A stretch of 33,823 bases of DNA. It comes from Syntrophaceae bacterium. Its GTDB lineage: Bacteria; Desulfobacterota; Syntrophia; Syntrophales; Smithellaceae. Position 1 is the stretch's first letter. Every line of letters begins with the position of its first letter. Position numbers and translations under genes: made by a program. The DNA lies in assembly GCA_016928765.1 (NCBI GenBank), contig JAFGKC010000058.1, positions 1-33,823 of the forward strand, read 5' to 3'. Below are positions 13,422 to 24,100 of this stretch, in pieces. The notes below the pieces were generated by a model. The model made no database searches and was not told the origin of the DNA. It was given only the letters and a program-made list of their open reading frames with translations.

Positions 13422-14920
13422 TATTTCCTCTCCAACGCTAGAATGCCCATATAGATATATTCCACCAGTTGTTCTTCGCGCAACTGGTCGCCCCAAAGAC
13501 AGAATCTAATACCGCGGAAACGCCGCTGCAGAAAATCACGCAAAGCATTCATCGATTGTTCCGGCGAGATGATGCTTTTTTCATGCATTATTCCCAGCGC
13601 GCGGAAAGTGCAAAAGCCACCCTGACAGGGGCCCATACCTAGGCGCGTCCGGTGCGAGATATCTCCAACGTAGCGGGTGCCGGTCTGTTTGATAATTCTT
13701 TCTACTTCGGCGCGCGAGACCAGTTCACATTCGCACACAATATTTTTCATATCCGCTAATCTTTTGGCCAGGGGATAACCGCTGAGTTCTTCCTGGCCTT
13801 CCAGTGGTATTTCGGCTGTTTCGCACGGTTTTTTCAGCTTGAAATAATCCATGATCGTATCGACCATTTTTTCCGCCATCAAACGGAAAGTAGTAAGCTT
13901 TCCCCCGACAATGCTGTACATGCCGTCGCCGTGATTGATAATCTGAAAGCCGCGAGTGATTTCGCGGCTATCGGCTTTTGCTGATTTAAGCAAAGGGCGG
14001 ACGCCGGAAAAAGCGCGAATAATGCGCGTGTCGTCAAAGTGTGGAATCATTCTGCCCGCTTCGCTGATGATAGTATCCACTTCATGTGATTCGATGCGGA
14101 TTTTATCGGGGTCTTCCACCGCGATTGATGTCGTGCCGGCCAGACAGACGGCTTCGTTAGGAACAATAATATCACCATCCGCCGAGGGACGCATTCTGTT
14201 GACGACCATATTCGTGAGACGATGGTTGGTAATCACCAGACTGCCTTTGGAAAGAGTAAGCGGCACTTCGTTTCCCGCCAATTGAGCGACAAGATGAGAC
14301 CAGGCGCCGGTAGCGTTGATAATAACGTTGCCGTGGATTTCTCTGATCTCGCCGGATACCTGATCAGCGGCTTTCACTCCCACACAACGTCCATGTTCCT
14401 TTAATATTTCTGTTACCTTGTGGCGGATGAAAATTATTCCGTTTCTTTTCTGCGACGAGATTATGTTGAGCATGCACAGGCGGAAAGGGTCAATCGAGCA
14501 ATCCGGAACCTTTACCGCTTCTTCGATATCCGGATTGAGATTGGGCACCAGATCCAGCGCTTTGGTGGAAGAAATTATTTCGGCAGGTATGCCGATTTTT
14601 TCACAGCTTTTGAGAAAGCGATCACGATAGAGCTTGGAATCGCCGGGCAGACGCACAAAAAGGCCGCCCGTCTGTTCCACGCATTTTTCGCCGATTCTTC
14701 TTAAAATAATATTTTCATCGTAACATTCTTTGGCGGAGTGTGGGTCGGAAACAACATAGCGGCCGCCGCTGTGTAAAAGACCGTGGCAGGCTCCGGTAGC
14801 TCCCGCGGCAAAATCGCCTTTTTCGATAAGACAGTGAGGAATGCCGCGCAGCGCCAAGTCGCGGGCAATGCCGCAGCCGGTAGCGCCGCCGCCGATGATG
14901 ATTACATCTGTTTTAAGCAT
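13421..14920 (-). CDS. glpA: Anaerobic glycerol-3-phosphate dehydrogenase, subunit A
   Basis: A 499-residue FAD-dependent dehydrogenase. The FAD site is DVIIIGGGATGCGIARDLAL at 5-24; the DAO-type core continues through GACHGLLHSGGRY and SIVGGKLTTFRLMAEKMV. The C-terminal part holds a BFD-like iron-sulfur region: CEC near 392-394 and, about 35 residues on, GMGPCQGGFC. This domain marks GlpA and separates it from the aerobic GlpD. It is somewhat shorter than the E. coli protein (about 540). It starts 5 bp after glpK and is clearly in the same transcript. Confidence 0.93.
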   Translation of the reverse strand: MLKTDVIIIGGGATGCGIARDLALRGIPHCLIEKGDFAAGATGACHGLLHSGGRYVVSDPHSAKECYDENIILRRIGEKCVEQTGGLFVRLPGDSKLYRDRFLKSCEKIGIPAEIISSTKALDLVPNLNPDIEEAVKVPDCSIDPFRLCMLNIISSQKRNGIIFIRHKVTEILKEHGRCVGVKAADQVSGEIREIHGNVIINATGAWSHLVAQLAGNEVPLTLSKGSLVITNHRLTNMVVNRMRPSADGDIIVPNEAVCLAGTTSIAVEDPDKIRIESHEVDTIISEAGRMIPHFDDTRIIRAFSGVRPLLKSAKADSREITRGFQIINHGDGMYSIVGGKLTTFRLMAEKMVDTIMDYFKLKKPCETAEIPLEGQEELSGYPLAKRLADMKNIVCECELVSRAEVERIIKQTGTRYVGDISHRTRLGMGPCQGGFCTFRALGIMHEKSIISPEQSMNALRDFLQRRFRGIRFCLWGDQLREEQLVEYIYMGILALERK

Positions 14921-14925
14921 TTGAA

Positions 14926-16458
<1,533 letters not shown>

Positions 16459-16476
16459 TTAAAGTATGAAGAAAAC

Positions 16477-16496
16477 GGCAAAGCGCCAATTTTGCC
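16477..16496 (-). terminator. Weak terminator or operator between the OmpA-type gene and glpK
   Basis: GGCAAA (16477-16482), 8-base loop, TTTGCC (16491-16496). Read on the minus strand it is followed by GTTTTCTT, so it could end the FecR/OmpA transcript 52 bp after its stop. It also overlaps a poor promoter candidate for glpK (TTGGCG, 17 bp, TACTTT on the minus strand), so an operator role for a glp regulator is an alternative. Confidence 0.4.
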
Positions 16497-16547
16497 TGTC
16501 CAATGTGCTTTGGAAAATGGGAAAATAAAAAATTTAACAAATATCAT

Positions 16548-17177
16548 TTAGCGGACAGTTATTTCCACCCGGCGATTTTTTGGTTCAGCCACGCCATCCG
16601 GCCTCTTTACCAGCGGATATTTCTTGCCGAATGATGTAACTTCGATACTTTCGCGGGGAACGCCTTTCTCCACCAAAATATCCGCAACGCTGCCGGCGCG
16701 CTTTAGCGAAAGTTTTTCATTATACCAGTCCAGGCCGATGGCGTCAGTATGGCCGACAACAACGATATTTTTTGAAGCGCGCGATTTTATGGTCTCTAAA
16801 ATAGCGGGTATTTGTTTTAAAGATTCATCAGTGGGAGCGGCTCTGCCGCTGCTGAAATTTAAAATGTAAGTAACAGGCTTTGGTGGCTGCGCCGCCAGAG
16901 CCTGGCTGAACATTGATTTAACTTTTTTCTCATCAAGAACTTTGGGGGTTCCCGGCGCTCCGGTAAGCGGAGATGTTTTTACCGACTGCCAAGCCTGGTC
17001 GATTTTCTGTGTTTGTTTTCCTTCGGGATCAGAAACTTCCAGTTTACCAACGCGGCCATCCGCGTCCGGCAGAAGAACAATCTGTGTTGTTGCTCCGCAG
17101 GAGCAAAGCGTAAAAATCGCGACAAGAAGAATTGATGTTCGTACCAGAGTTTGCAGGTAAAATATATTTTTTTTCAT
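16548..17177 (-). CDS. OmpA-family peptidoglycan-binding lipoprotein
   Basis: A 209-residue protein: signal peptide with lipobox LCSC (C27), a linker to about residue 100, and a C-terminal OmpA domain with the ligand-binding signature VVGHTDAIG, LSLKRAGSVADIL and PKNRRVEITVR (conserved Asp and Arg that grip diaminopimelate). The family anchors the outer membrane to the cell wall. A middle stretch SPLTGAPGTPKVL is flexible. It follows the FecR-domain gene by 73 bp in the same direction and probably shares its promoter at 17771. Confidence 0.85.
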   Translation of the reverse strand: MKKNIFYLQTLVRTSILLVAIFTLCSCGATTQIVLLPDADGRVGKLEVSDPEGKQTQKIDQAWQSVKTSPLTGAPGTPKVLDEKKVKSMFSQALAAQPPKPVTYILNFSSGRAAPTDESLKQIPAILETIKSRASKNIVVVGHTDAIGLDWYNEKLSLKRAGSVADILVEKGVPRESIEVTSFGKKYPLVKRPDGVAEPKNRRVEITVR

Positions 17178-17250
17178 ATAGTCCTCCCGCTTTTGCCAAT
17201 GTTTATCGCGTAGTTTTGCTACCCGTATTATTTTTTATTAAAAATAACGG

Positions 17251-17712
17251 CTATTTTTCGTCAGGTGCGTCAACTTTTATGGCAAATTGCGTTCCGCGCA
17301 CGCCGCAAACAGCGGTGGGTGTTTCAAAGCGCACCGCTTTATTGTTCATTTTGGCGATTAAACCCGTCAGGTAAACGACGGTACCTTTTTTAATTTTTGC
17401 CACAAATGATAATTTATCCCCAACAGGGTCGAAGGAAAACTCGCTTAAATCGACACGCGATTTGGGGCCCAGCGACAAGACACTGTTGTCCTGAAGAATG
17501 ACGCCGAGAGAACCGTTGTCTCCCGTGATCAGATTATCACTGGCAAAAAGTTTATCGTTGGCTTTGGCGGGAATCATCACCTGCGCCCGGCTGATAAAAG
17601 CCTGGCCGGAAACATTTTTGATAAAACCGATATCTTTTCTTTCCGCCGCCATCGCCGAAAATGTGCCGGCAAGAAGAAAAAGACAACAAAAAATAAGTGT
17701 TATTTTTTTCAT
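17251..17712 (-). CDS. Secreted FecR-domain protein
   Basis: A 153-residue protein with a signal peptide (1-22, ending AMAA) and a FecR domain over about 28-147: GFIKNVSGQAFISR, NDKLFASDNLITGDNG, VILQDNSVLSLGPKSRVDLS and the terminal TPTAVCGVRGTQFAIKV. This is the stand-alone periplasmic form, unlike FecR anti-sigma regulators, which also have a cytoplasmic segment, and there is no sigma factor gene nearby. Such proteins often accompany OmpA-type lipoproteins; the role is unknown and might be polymer or cell-wall binding. Transcription is divergent from tetR, with a promoter at 17771-17799. Confidence 0.85.
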   Translation of the reverse strand: MKKITLIFCCLFLLAGTFSAMAAERKDIGFIKNVSGQAFISRAQVMIPAKANDKLFASDNLITGDNGSLGVILQDNSVLSLGPKSRVDLSEFSFDPVGDKLSFVAKIKKGTVVYLTGLIAKMNNKAVRFETPTAVCGVRGTQFAIKVDAPDEK

Positions 17713-17770
17713 AGGGCCTCTTTGAAGTTTTGATGGTTATCGAGCTTTTTTCAATAAAATCTACATGATT

Positions 17771-17799
17771 ACTTTACGTAAACAGGGTTTAGATGTCAA
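17771..17799 (-). promoter_or_regulatory. Promoter of the FecR/OmpA pair
   Basis: Read on the minus strand: TTGACA (17799-17794), 17 bp, TAAAGT (17776-17771). The leader to the FecR start codon is about 50 bases. It lies back to back with the tetR promoter at 17845. Confidence 0.65.
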
Positions 17800-17844
17800 G
17801 GCAATTAAGGGTTTAGCCGGCATTTTTAAATAATATGAAATTTC

Positions 17845-17872
17845 TTGACATATAAATAAAATACGATAATAT
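17845..17872 (+). promoter_or_regulatory. Promoter of tetR and the efflux operon
   Basis: TTGACA at 17845-17850, 16 bp, TAATAT at 17867-17872. The transcription start would fall near 17879, inside the first of two palindromes described separately. Confidence 0.6.
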
Positions 17873-17904
17873 GAACGCATATTCAAAATCTGAACGGTGG
17901 TTCA
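17872..17904 (+). promoter_or_regulatory. Tandem palindromes, probable TetR operator
   Basis: Two inverted repeats with the same half-site: TGAACGCATATTCA (17872-17885) and TGAACGGTGGTTCA (17891-17904), centres 19 bp apart. The first overlaps the last base of the -10 box and the start point; the second is in the leader, 28 bp before the tetR start codon. Position and symmetry fit autorepression by the TetR protein encoded next. Confidence 0.6.
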
Positions 17905-17932
17905 TAAATCGTAGGGAAAGGCTCAAGTTTAA

Positions 17933-18550
17933 ATGCGGGCGGAAAGAAAAGAGCGCGAATTTAATTTCAGGCGGGCGGCTATTTTAGAGCAGGCGGAAAA
18001 GATATTCTCCGCCAAAGGATATTATAACGTGACCATGGCGGAGATTGCCGAAGCCTCCGGTTTTGCCATTGGTTCTCTATATCAGTTCTTTGAAAGCAAA
18101 GAGGATCTTTACTCCAGTATGATATTGGAAAAATTCGATCTGATGAGTGCCGCGATCCGCCAGGAAGTGAATACCGCGAAAGATGTTACCGGGAAAATCG
18201 AAGCTTTAATTGCCGCGCAGCTGCAGTTTGTCGAAAAAAACGCGGACTTCTGCCGGATATTTTTGCGTGGGCAAAGCGACGCTTTATCGGAAACAATGAC
18301 CGCGCTAAACCAAAAGATAATCGATGGTTATTTTGATAACGTAATATTTATTGAAAATATTTTAAAAGCGGGAATAAAGAGCGGAGTTTTGCGGAAAGTG
18401 CCGACGCGTGACGCGGCATCGGCATTATTTCACTTAACCAGGTCGGTTACCATCGAGTGGTTATTGAAACCCACAAAAGAGTCAATTGTATCCAAGAAAG
18501 ATTTTATTTTAGATATATTTTTTAACGGGGTGAAAAATTATGATCAATAA
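17933..18550 (+). CDS. TetR/AcrR family transcriptional regulator
   Basis: A 205-residue protein. The N-terminal helix-turn-helix is canonical: ILEQAEKIFSAKGYYNVTMA, EIAEASGFAIGSLYQFFESK, EDLY (residues 17-60). The C-terminal ligand and dimer domain is all-helical and not assignable to a known effector. It overlaps the TolC gene by 11 bp, so regulator and pump are translated from one message, and it probably represses that message by binding the palindromes at 17872-17904. The ribosome-binding site is weak (AAAGG at about 17919-17923, 9 bases before the ATG), which would keep repressor levels low. The inducer is unknown, presumably a pump substrate. Confidence 0.93.
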   Translation: MRAERKEREFNFRRAAILEQAEKIFSAKGYYNVTMAEIAEASGFAIGSLYQFFESKEDLYSSMILEKFDLMSAAIRQEVNTAKDVTGKIEALIAAQLQFVEKNADFCRIFLRGQSDALSETMTALNQKIIDGYFDNVIFIENILKAGIKSGVLRKVPTRDAASALFHLTRSVTIEWLLKPTKESIVSKKDFILDIFFNGVKNYDQ

Positions 18551-19859
18551 AAAATATTTGGTTGCTTTTTTTACGCTGATATTTTTCATCGTTTCGTCTA
18601 GTGTCGCTATCGCTCAGACTCCTCTCACTTTGGAAGAAAGCGTCGACATCGCTCTTAAAAACAGTTTTGTGCTCAATATAGCCAAAGAAGGAACAAAAAG
18701 CGCGACGGCGCAGAAAAGAGAAGCGCTGACCGGTTTTCTCCCCAAGCTTAGCACTTCCTATAGCTATAGGCGGTTAAACGAAGAACCCTATGTTCAGCTT
18801 CCGTTTCCACCCGGTGAGATGACCACGGGAACGAGAAATAATTATAACTGGAATATAGAAGCAAGGCAGCCAATTTTTGCCGGCGGCGGAATTATTGCTA
18901 ACTATATGGCAAATAAAATCGGCGAAGATGTCGCGTCAATAGAAGAGAAAGCCCGTTATCAGGATGTGGTGCAGGAAGTGAAAATCGCTTACTTTGACGT
19001 GCTGCGGGCGCAAAGGGTTCTTGAAGCGGCGGATCAGTCCGTTAAAATGCTGGAGGCGCATCGCAATGTCGCTGATAACTATTTTCAAGTCGGCTTTATC
19101 GCTAAAAATGATTTATTGCATGCCGAAGTAGAACTGGCCAACGGCAGGCAAACTTTAATCAGAGCGCAAAACGCTGTGGATATGGCAAAATCCAAGTTTA
19201 ATACATTGTTGAAGCGCAGAATATTTGAACCCGTAGAAATTGTTGATATATTGAATTACCAGCCGCTGGAACAATCCCTGGAAGAATGTTTGGCAATTGC
19301 CAAGGAGAATAGACCGGAGCTGAAAGTAGCCGCTCTAAAAGCGGAACAGGCCTCAAAAGCGGTATGGATGGCCAGAAGCGAATTATTTCCGTCTTTGAGC
19401 CTGGTCGGCAATTACGCGCGATTTGGTGATGAGGCTTCTGTTTCCGGCAGCCGTTATCAGGACGCGGAAAGCTGGTACGTAATGGCGGTAGCCAGCTGGA
19501 ATTTCTGGGAATGGGGCAGAACAAAATTCCGTGTCGATGCCAGCAAAGCAAGAGAAAATCAGGCCATTGAATCCTCAAAAGAGATTAATGACCAAATTAC
19601 ACTGGAAATAAAAAACGCCTATCTGCTTTTGCGCGAAGCTGAAAACCAGATTGTGGTTTCCGAAAAAGTTATCGAACAGGCCGAGGAAAATTTTCGTATT
19701 TCCGAAGAAAGATACAAGGAAAGAGTATCCACCTCAACAGAAGTTCTTGACGCTCAGACACTTTTGACCAGAGCGAAATCGCAGTATGCCAACGCGCTTG
19801 GTGACTACAACATCAATTACGCCAAACTGCAAAGAGCGATGGGGATTATCGCGCCTTGA
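18540..19859 (+). CDS. TolC-family outer-membrane channel
   Basis: A 439-residue protein with a Sec signal (cleavage after SVAIA at 25) and no lipobox. The mature protein opens with LTLEESVDIALKNSFVLNIA, the usual TolC helix, and shows the internal duplication: the second repeat begins LEQSLEECLAIAKENRPELK. YQVGFIAKNDLL-like text (YFQVGFIAKNDLLHAEVELA) and RISEERYKERVSTSTEVLDA are the conserved coiled helix segments. It forms a trimeric beta-barrel plus periplasmic tunnel that docks to an RND adaptor. GGGGTGA serves as the ribosome-binding site inside the end of tetR. A 99-bp gap separates it from the adaptor gene. Confidence 0.92.
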   Translation: MINKKYLVAFFTLIFFIVSSSVAIAQTPLTLEESVDIALKNSFVLNIAKEGTKSATAQKREALTGFLPKLSTSYSYRRLNEEPYVQLPFPPGEMTTGTRNNYNWNIEARQPIFAGGGIIANYMANKIGEDVASIEEKARYQDVVQEVKIAYFDVLRAQRVLEAADQSVKMLEAHRNVADNYFQVGFIAKNDLLHAEVELANGRQTLIRAQNAVDMAKSKFNTLLKRRIFEPVEIVDILNYQPLEQSLEECLAIAKENRPELKVAALKAEQASKAVWMARSELFPSLSLVGNYARFGDEASVSGSRYQDAESWYVMAVASWNFWEWGRTKFRVDASKARENQAIESSKEINDQITLEIKNAYLLLREAENQIVVSEKVIEQAEENFRISEERYKERVSTSTEVLDAQTLLTRAKSQYANALGDYNINYAKLQRAMGIIAP

Positions 19860-19958
19860 TTTTTTTATGTGGTATATTTAAGAGGATTAATTATAGAAGG
19901 AAAATAAATATAGTTATTCAAAAAAAGGAATTATTCATTAAAATAAATGGGGTGAGAA

Positions 19959-21110
19959 ATGGGTAAAAAAAATAGAGACATATTGATGATTGCAACATCC
20001 GTTTTTATTGCGGGTCTAATATTTTATGGTTGTTCGGATAAAAAAGCCGGACCGGGTATGCTTCCCGAAGTTGCTGTCTTAACGGTGCAACCGAAACAAG
20101 TAGAAATGACCACGGAATTGCCTGGTCGAACATCCGCTTATCTTATTGCCGAGGTAAGGCCGCAGGTCGGAGGCATTATTCAAAAACGCATGTTCAGGGA
20201 AGGGTCCAACGTCCGAGCCGGTCAGGCCCTGTTCCAGATAGATCCCGCTCTTTATCAGGCAACACTGGCCAGAGCGGATGCTAATCTTACGTCTCTTCAG
20301 CTAAGGGCGGAACGTTTAAAAGAACTGGTCGCGGAAAAGGCGGTTAGTCAGCAGGAATACGATGACGCGACAGCGGCATTTAAGCAGATTCAGGCGGAGG
20401 TACAGACAGCGCAAATCAATTTAAGATATACGACAATTAGCGCGCCTATTTCAGGACGCATTGGGAAATCCAGCGTTACCGTGGGAGCCCTGGTAACGGC
20501 TCATCAGCCCACCGCTTTGGCTACTATTCAGCAGATGGACCCAATGTATGTTGATGTTACCCAGTCTACTTCCGATATTGCGCGTTTAAGGCGTCAATTT
20601 AAAGAAGGTCAGCTACAACAAAAAAACAAGAAACAACAAAAGGCTAGTCTTATTTTGGATGACGGCACCGAATATCCTCAGAAAGGTATTCTTCAATTTC
20701 GTGATATAACCGTTGACCCAACAACAGGTTCGGTTATTTTACGCATTGTTTTCCCAAATCCCAACGGAGTTTTGCTGCCAGGTATGTTTGTTCGTGCCGT
20801 TTTGCAGGAAGGCATTAACGATAAAGCGATTTTGGTTCCCCAGCAGGCGGTATCGCGTGACCCTAAAGGTAATCCTTATGCATTAATTGTGGACAAAGAA
20901 AACAAAGTTCAGCAACGCCCTCTTATACTTGATCGCGCTCTTGGGGATGCCTGGTTGGTGACAGCGGGTCTTGTGCCCGGCGATAGGGTAATTGTGGAGG
21001 GGATGTTAAGGGTAAGACCAGGTATTCCTGTGAACGTCGTTCCCTTTGAGAAAACCAAACAAAAAGATGAGAAAGCGAATGACCCAAAACCGCCTGTAAA
21101 AACCAAATAA
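19959..21110 (+). CDS. RND efflux periplasmic adaptor (AcrA/MexA type)
   Basis: A 383-residue lipoprotein: lipobox IFYGC with C25, then the HlyD/AcrA layout. VRPQVGGIIQKRMFREGSNV and AGQALFQIDPALYQATL form the first lipoyl half, the helical hairpin runs over about 105-150 (EYDDATAAFKQIQAEVQTAQ), followed by TTISAPISGRIGKSSVTVGA (second lipoyl half), a beta-barrel domain and the membrane-proximal domain with VVPF at the end. The C-terminal tail is Lys/Pro-rich. It bridges the inner-membrane pump to the outer-membrane channel. The pump gene starts 12 bp downstream. Confidence 0.95.
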   Translation: MGKKNRDILMIATSVFIAGLIFYGCSDKKAGPGMLPEVAVLTVQPKQVEMTTELPGRTSAYLIAEVRPQVGGIIQKRMFREGSNVRAGQALFQIDPALYQATLARADANLTSLQLRAERLKELVAEKAVSQQEYDDATAAFKQIQAEVQTAQINLRYTTISAPISGRIGKSSVTVGALVTAHQPTALATIQQMDPMYVDVTQSTSDIARLRRQFKEGQLQQKNKKQQKASLILDDGTEYPQKGILQFRDITVDPTTGSVILRIVFPNPNGVLLPGMFVRAVLQEGINDKAILVPQQAVSRDPKGNPYALIVDKENKVQQRPLILDRALGDAWLVTAGLVPGDRVIVEGMLRVRPGIPVNVVPFEKTKQKDEKANDPKPPVKTK

Positions 21111-21122
21111 CGGGAGACTGTA

Positions 21123-24100
21123 ATGTTATCTAAATTTTTTCTTAATCGTCCGGTGTTTGCTTGGGTCATCGCCATTATCATCATGTCGGTTGGTATGCTG
21201 GCTATTTATAATCTTCCTATTTCTCAATATCCTCAAATGGCTCCGCCTACTATTGCTATTTCTGCATCCTACCCGGGAGCTTCGTCCGATACCGTGGAAA
21301 ACAGCGTTACTCAGGTAATCGAGCAGAATATGACCGGCTTGGATAATCTGCTGTATATGTCTGCTTCCAGCGATTCGGCGGGTTATTCACGCCTTGAATT
21401 AACTTTCGCTCCGGGGACGGACCCAGACATTGCCTGGTCCAAAGTACAAAACAAGGTTCAGGCCGCGATGCCGGCCCTGCCCGATGTTGTGCAGGATCAA
21501 GGAGTTGATGTCCGCAAATCCACGCGTAATTATCTGATGATTGTCGGCCTGATTTCACAAGACGGCAGTATGGACGGCACTGATTTAAGAGATTACGCCA
21601 AATCTAATCTGGAAAAAATTCTGGCGCGAGTTCCTGGAGTAGGTGAGGTGCAATCGTTTGGTGGCGGATATGCCATGCGCGTTTGGCTCAATCCCGAAAA
21701 ATTAATAAATTATAACCTTACTGTTGAAGATGTATTGGCGTCGCTCAGAGCGTATAACGTCGAGGTTTCTGCGGGACAATTCGGCGGCGCGCCTGCCGTC
21801 GTAGGCCAGCGTTTAAACGCGCCAATTGTTGTTCAAAACATGCTTTCGACTCCCGAACAATTTGCGGCCATTCCCTTACGCACAAGGATAGATGGTTCCA
21901 TCGTGCGTGTTGGTGATGTAAGCCGCATTGAATTGGGTACTGAAGTTTATGATATTTTGGTAGCCGCTAACGGTAAGGCTTCGGCAGGTATCGCTATTCG
22001 TCAGGCCCCCGGCGCTAACGCTTTGGATACGGCTGACGCGGTGAAAAATAAAATGGAAGAGATGAGCCGGTTTTTCCCCGCGGGAATAAAAGTTATTTAT
22101 CCTAATGATTCCACGGTATTTATTAAAGTGGCTATTGCTGAAGTTGTTAAAACCCTGGTCATAGCGATTTTTCTGGTTTTCATGGTTATGTGGCTTTTTC
22201 TTGGCAGTTTACGAGCTACTTTAATACCAACTATCGCGGTGCCAGTAGTTATCCTTGGTACCTTCGCTGCTTTATGGCTTTTTGGATTTAGCATTAATAT
22301 GCTGACCATGTTCGCGATGGTTTTGGCTATTGGTCTTTTAGTTGATGACGCGATAGTAGTAGTCGAAAATGTGGAGAGAATAATGCGGGACGAGGGTCTT
22401 TCTCCAAAAGAAGCCACGGCTAAATCTATGGAACAAATTACCAGCGCGCTTATCGGCATCGGCCTGGTTCTTTCCGCTGTTTTTGGACCGATGGCTTTTT
22501 TCCCCGGTTCCACGGGAGTTATCTATCGCCAGTTTTCTATTACTGTTATTTCGGCGATGCTTCTTTCAGTGGTTGTAGCGCTGATTCTGACGCCAGTACT
22601 TTGCGCCGCTTTGCTAAAACCGATTAAACCGGGGCATGATCCTTCGGAAAACACAGTTTCTTTTCTGCGTCCCTTTTTTATCTGGTTTAATAACACGTTT
22701 TTTAAATTTCGTGAGTGGTACGTGGGATTAGTTAAAAACTCTTTTTCCTATAAGACGCTCTATTTGCTTGTTTTTTTGGTTGTTATTGGATTCATGGGTT
22801 ATTTGTTTATGCGTATGCCCACGGCATATCTGCCTGATGAAGATCAGGGTATATTATTTGCTCAGGTGATGATGCCGACTGGTTCTACGTTGGAACAAAC
22901 CGGGGAAGTCGTCAGGCAAATAGAAACATATTTTAATGAAAGAGAAAAGGAAGCGGTTGAAACAGTGATGGCAATTCAAGGCATGGGCTTTTCCGGCCGG
23001 TCACAAAATAACGGTATGTTATTTATCAGGCTGAAAGATTGGCATTTGCGTGACCGGGCTGATCTAAAAGCGAAAGCTATAGCGCAAAGAGCTATGGGCG
23101 CTTTTTCCGGTATCCGCAACGCCATGGTGTTTGTCTTTCAGCCTCCCCCAGTTGTTGAATTAGGTATGTCCATTGGTTTTGATTTTCAGCTTCTGGATAG
23201 AGGAAATCTTGGCCAGCGAGCGTTGATGGCCGGGCAGTACCAGTTACTGGGTATTGTGGCCCAGGACCCACTTGTAACCAAAGTTCGCCCCAACAGTCTT
23301 CCCGATGTGGCCGAATACCGTATTGATGTGGATTGGGAAAAAGCAGGGGCTTTAGGCGTTCCGATCACTTCGATTCACAGGACCATATCGACATCATTTG
23401 GCAGTTCTTATGTTAATGATTTCACGCATGGCGGACGTGTTAAAAAAGTTTTTCTTCAGGCGGACGCTCCTTTCCGTATGTTGCCCAAAGATCTGGAAAA
23501 AATTTATGTTCGCAACACTCAGGGGAAAATGGTGCCTTTTTCTTCATTTGCCACTGGCCGGTGGGTATCAGGACCTCAGAAAAGAGATCGTTTTAACGGA
23601 TTTCCATCTATTAATATCTGGGGTGAACCAGCGCCGGGTAAAAGCTCAGGTGAAGCTATGAAAGCTATGGAAGAAGCGTTGAAAAAACTTCCCAGCGGCT
23701 TTGGTTTTGACTGGAGCGGGCTTTCATATCAGGAACGTATGGCCAGTACTCAGGCGCCTCTGCTTTACGCGTTCTCCATTTTTGTTATCTTTCTGTGTCT
23801 GGCCGCTCTCTATGAAAGTTGGACTGTTCCTATTTCAATTTTGATTGTTATTCCTTTAGGAGTTTTAGGGGGAATTATCGCGTCCAGCGCGAGGGGATTA
23901 AATAATGATGTTTATTTTCAGATAGGCCTTCTCACCACTCTAGGCCTCGGTACCAAAAACGCGATTCTGATCATCCAGTTCGCCAAAAGCGGACTGGAAA
24001 AAGGAATGGGAATCATCGAAGCGACGATTGAAGGAGCCAGGTTAAGATTTCGGCCGATTATCATGACATCGCTCGCATTTGGTTTTGGTGTTCTGCCGCT

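Noticed and set aside
17251-17712. FecR gene as an anti-sigma regulator
   Set aside because: It begins with a cleavable signal peptide, lacks a cytoplasmic segment and has no sigma factor gene beside it.
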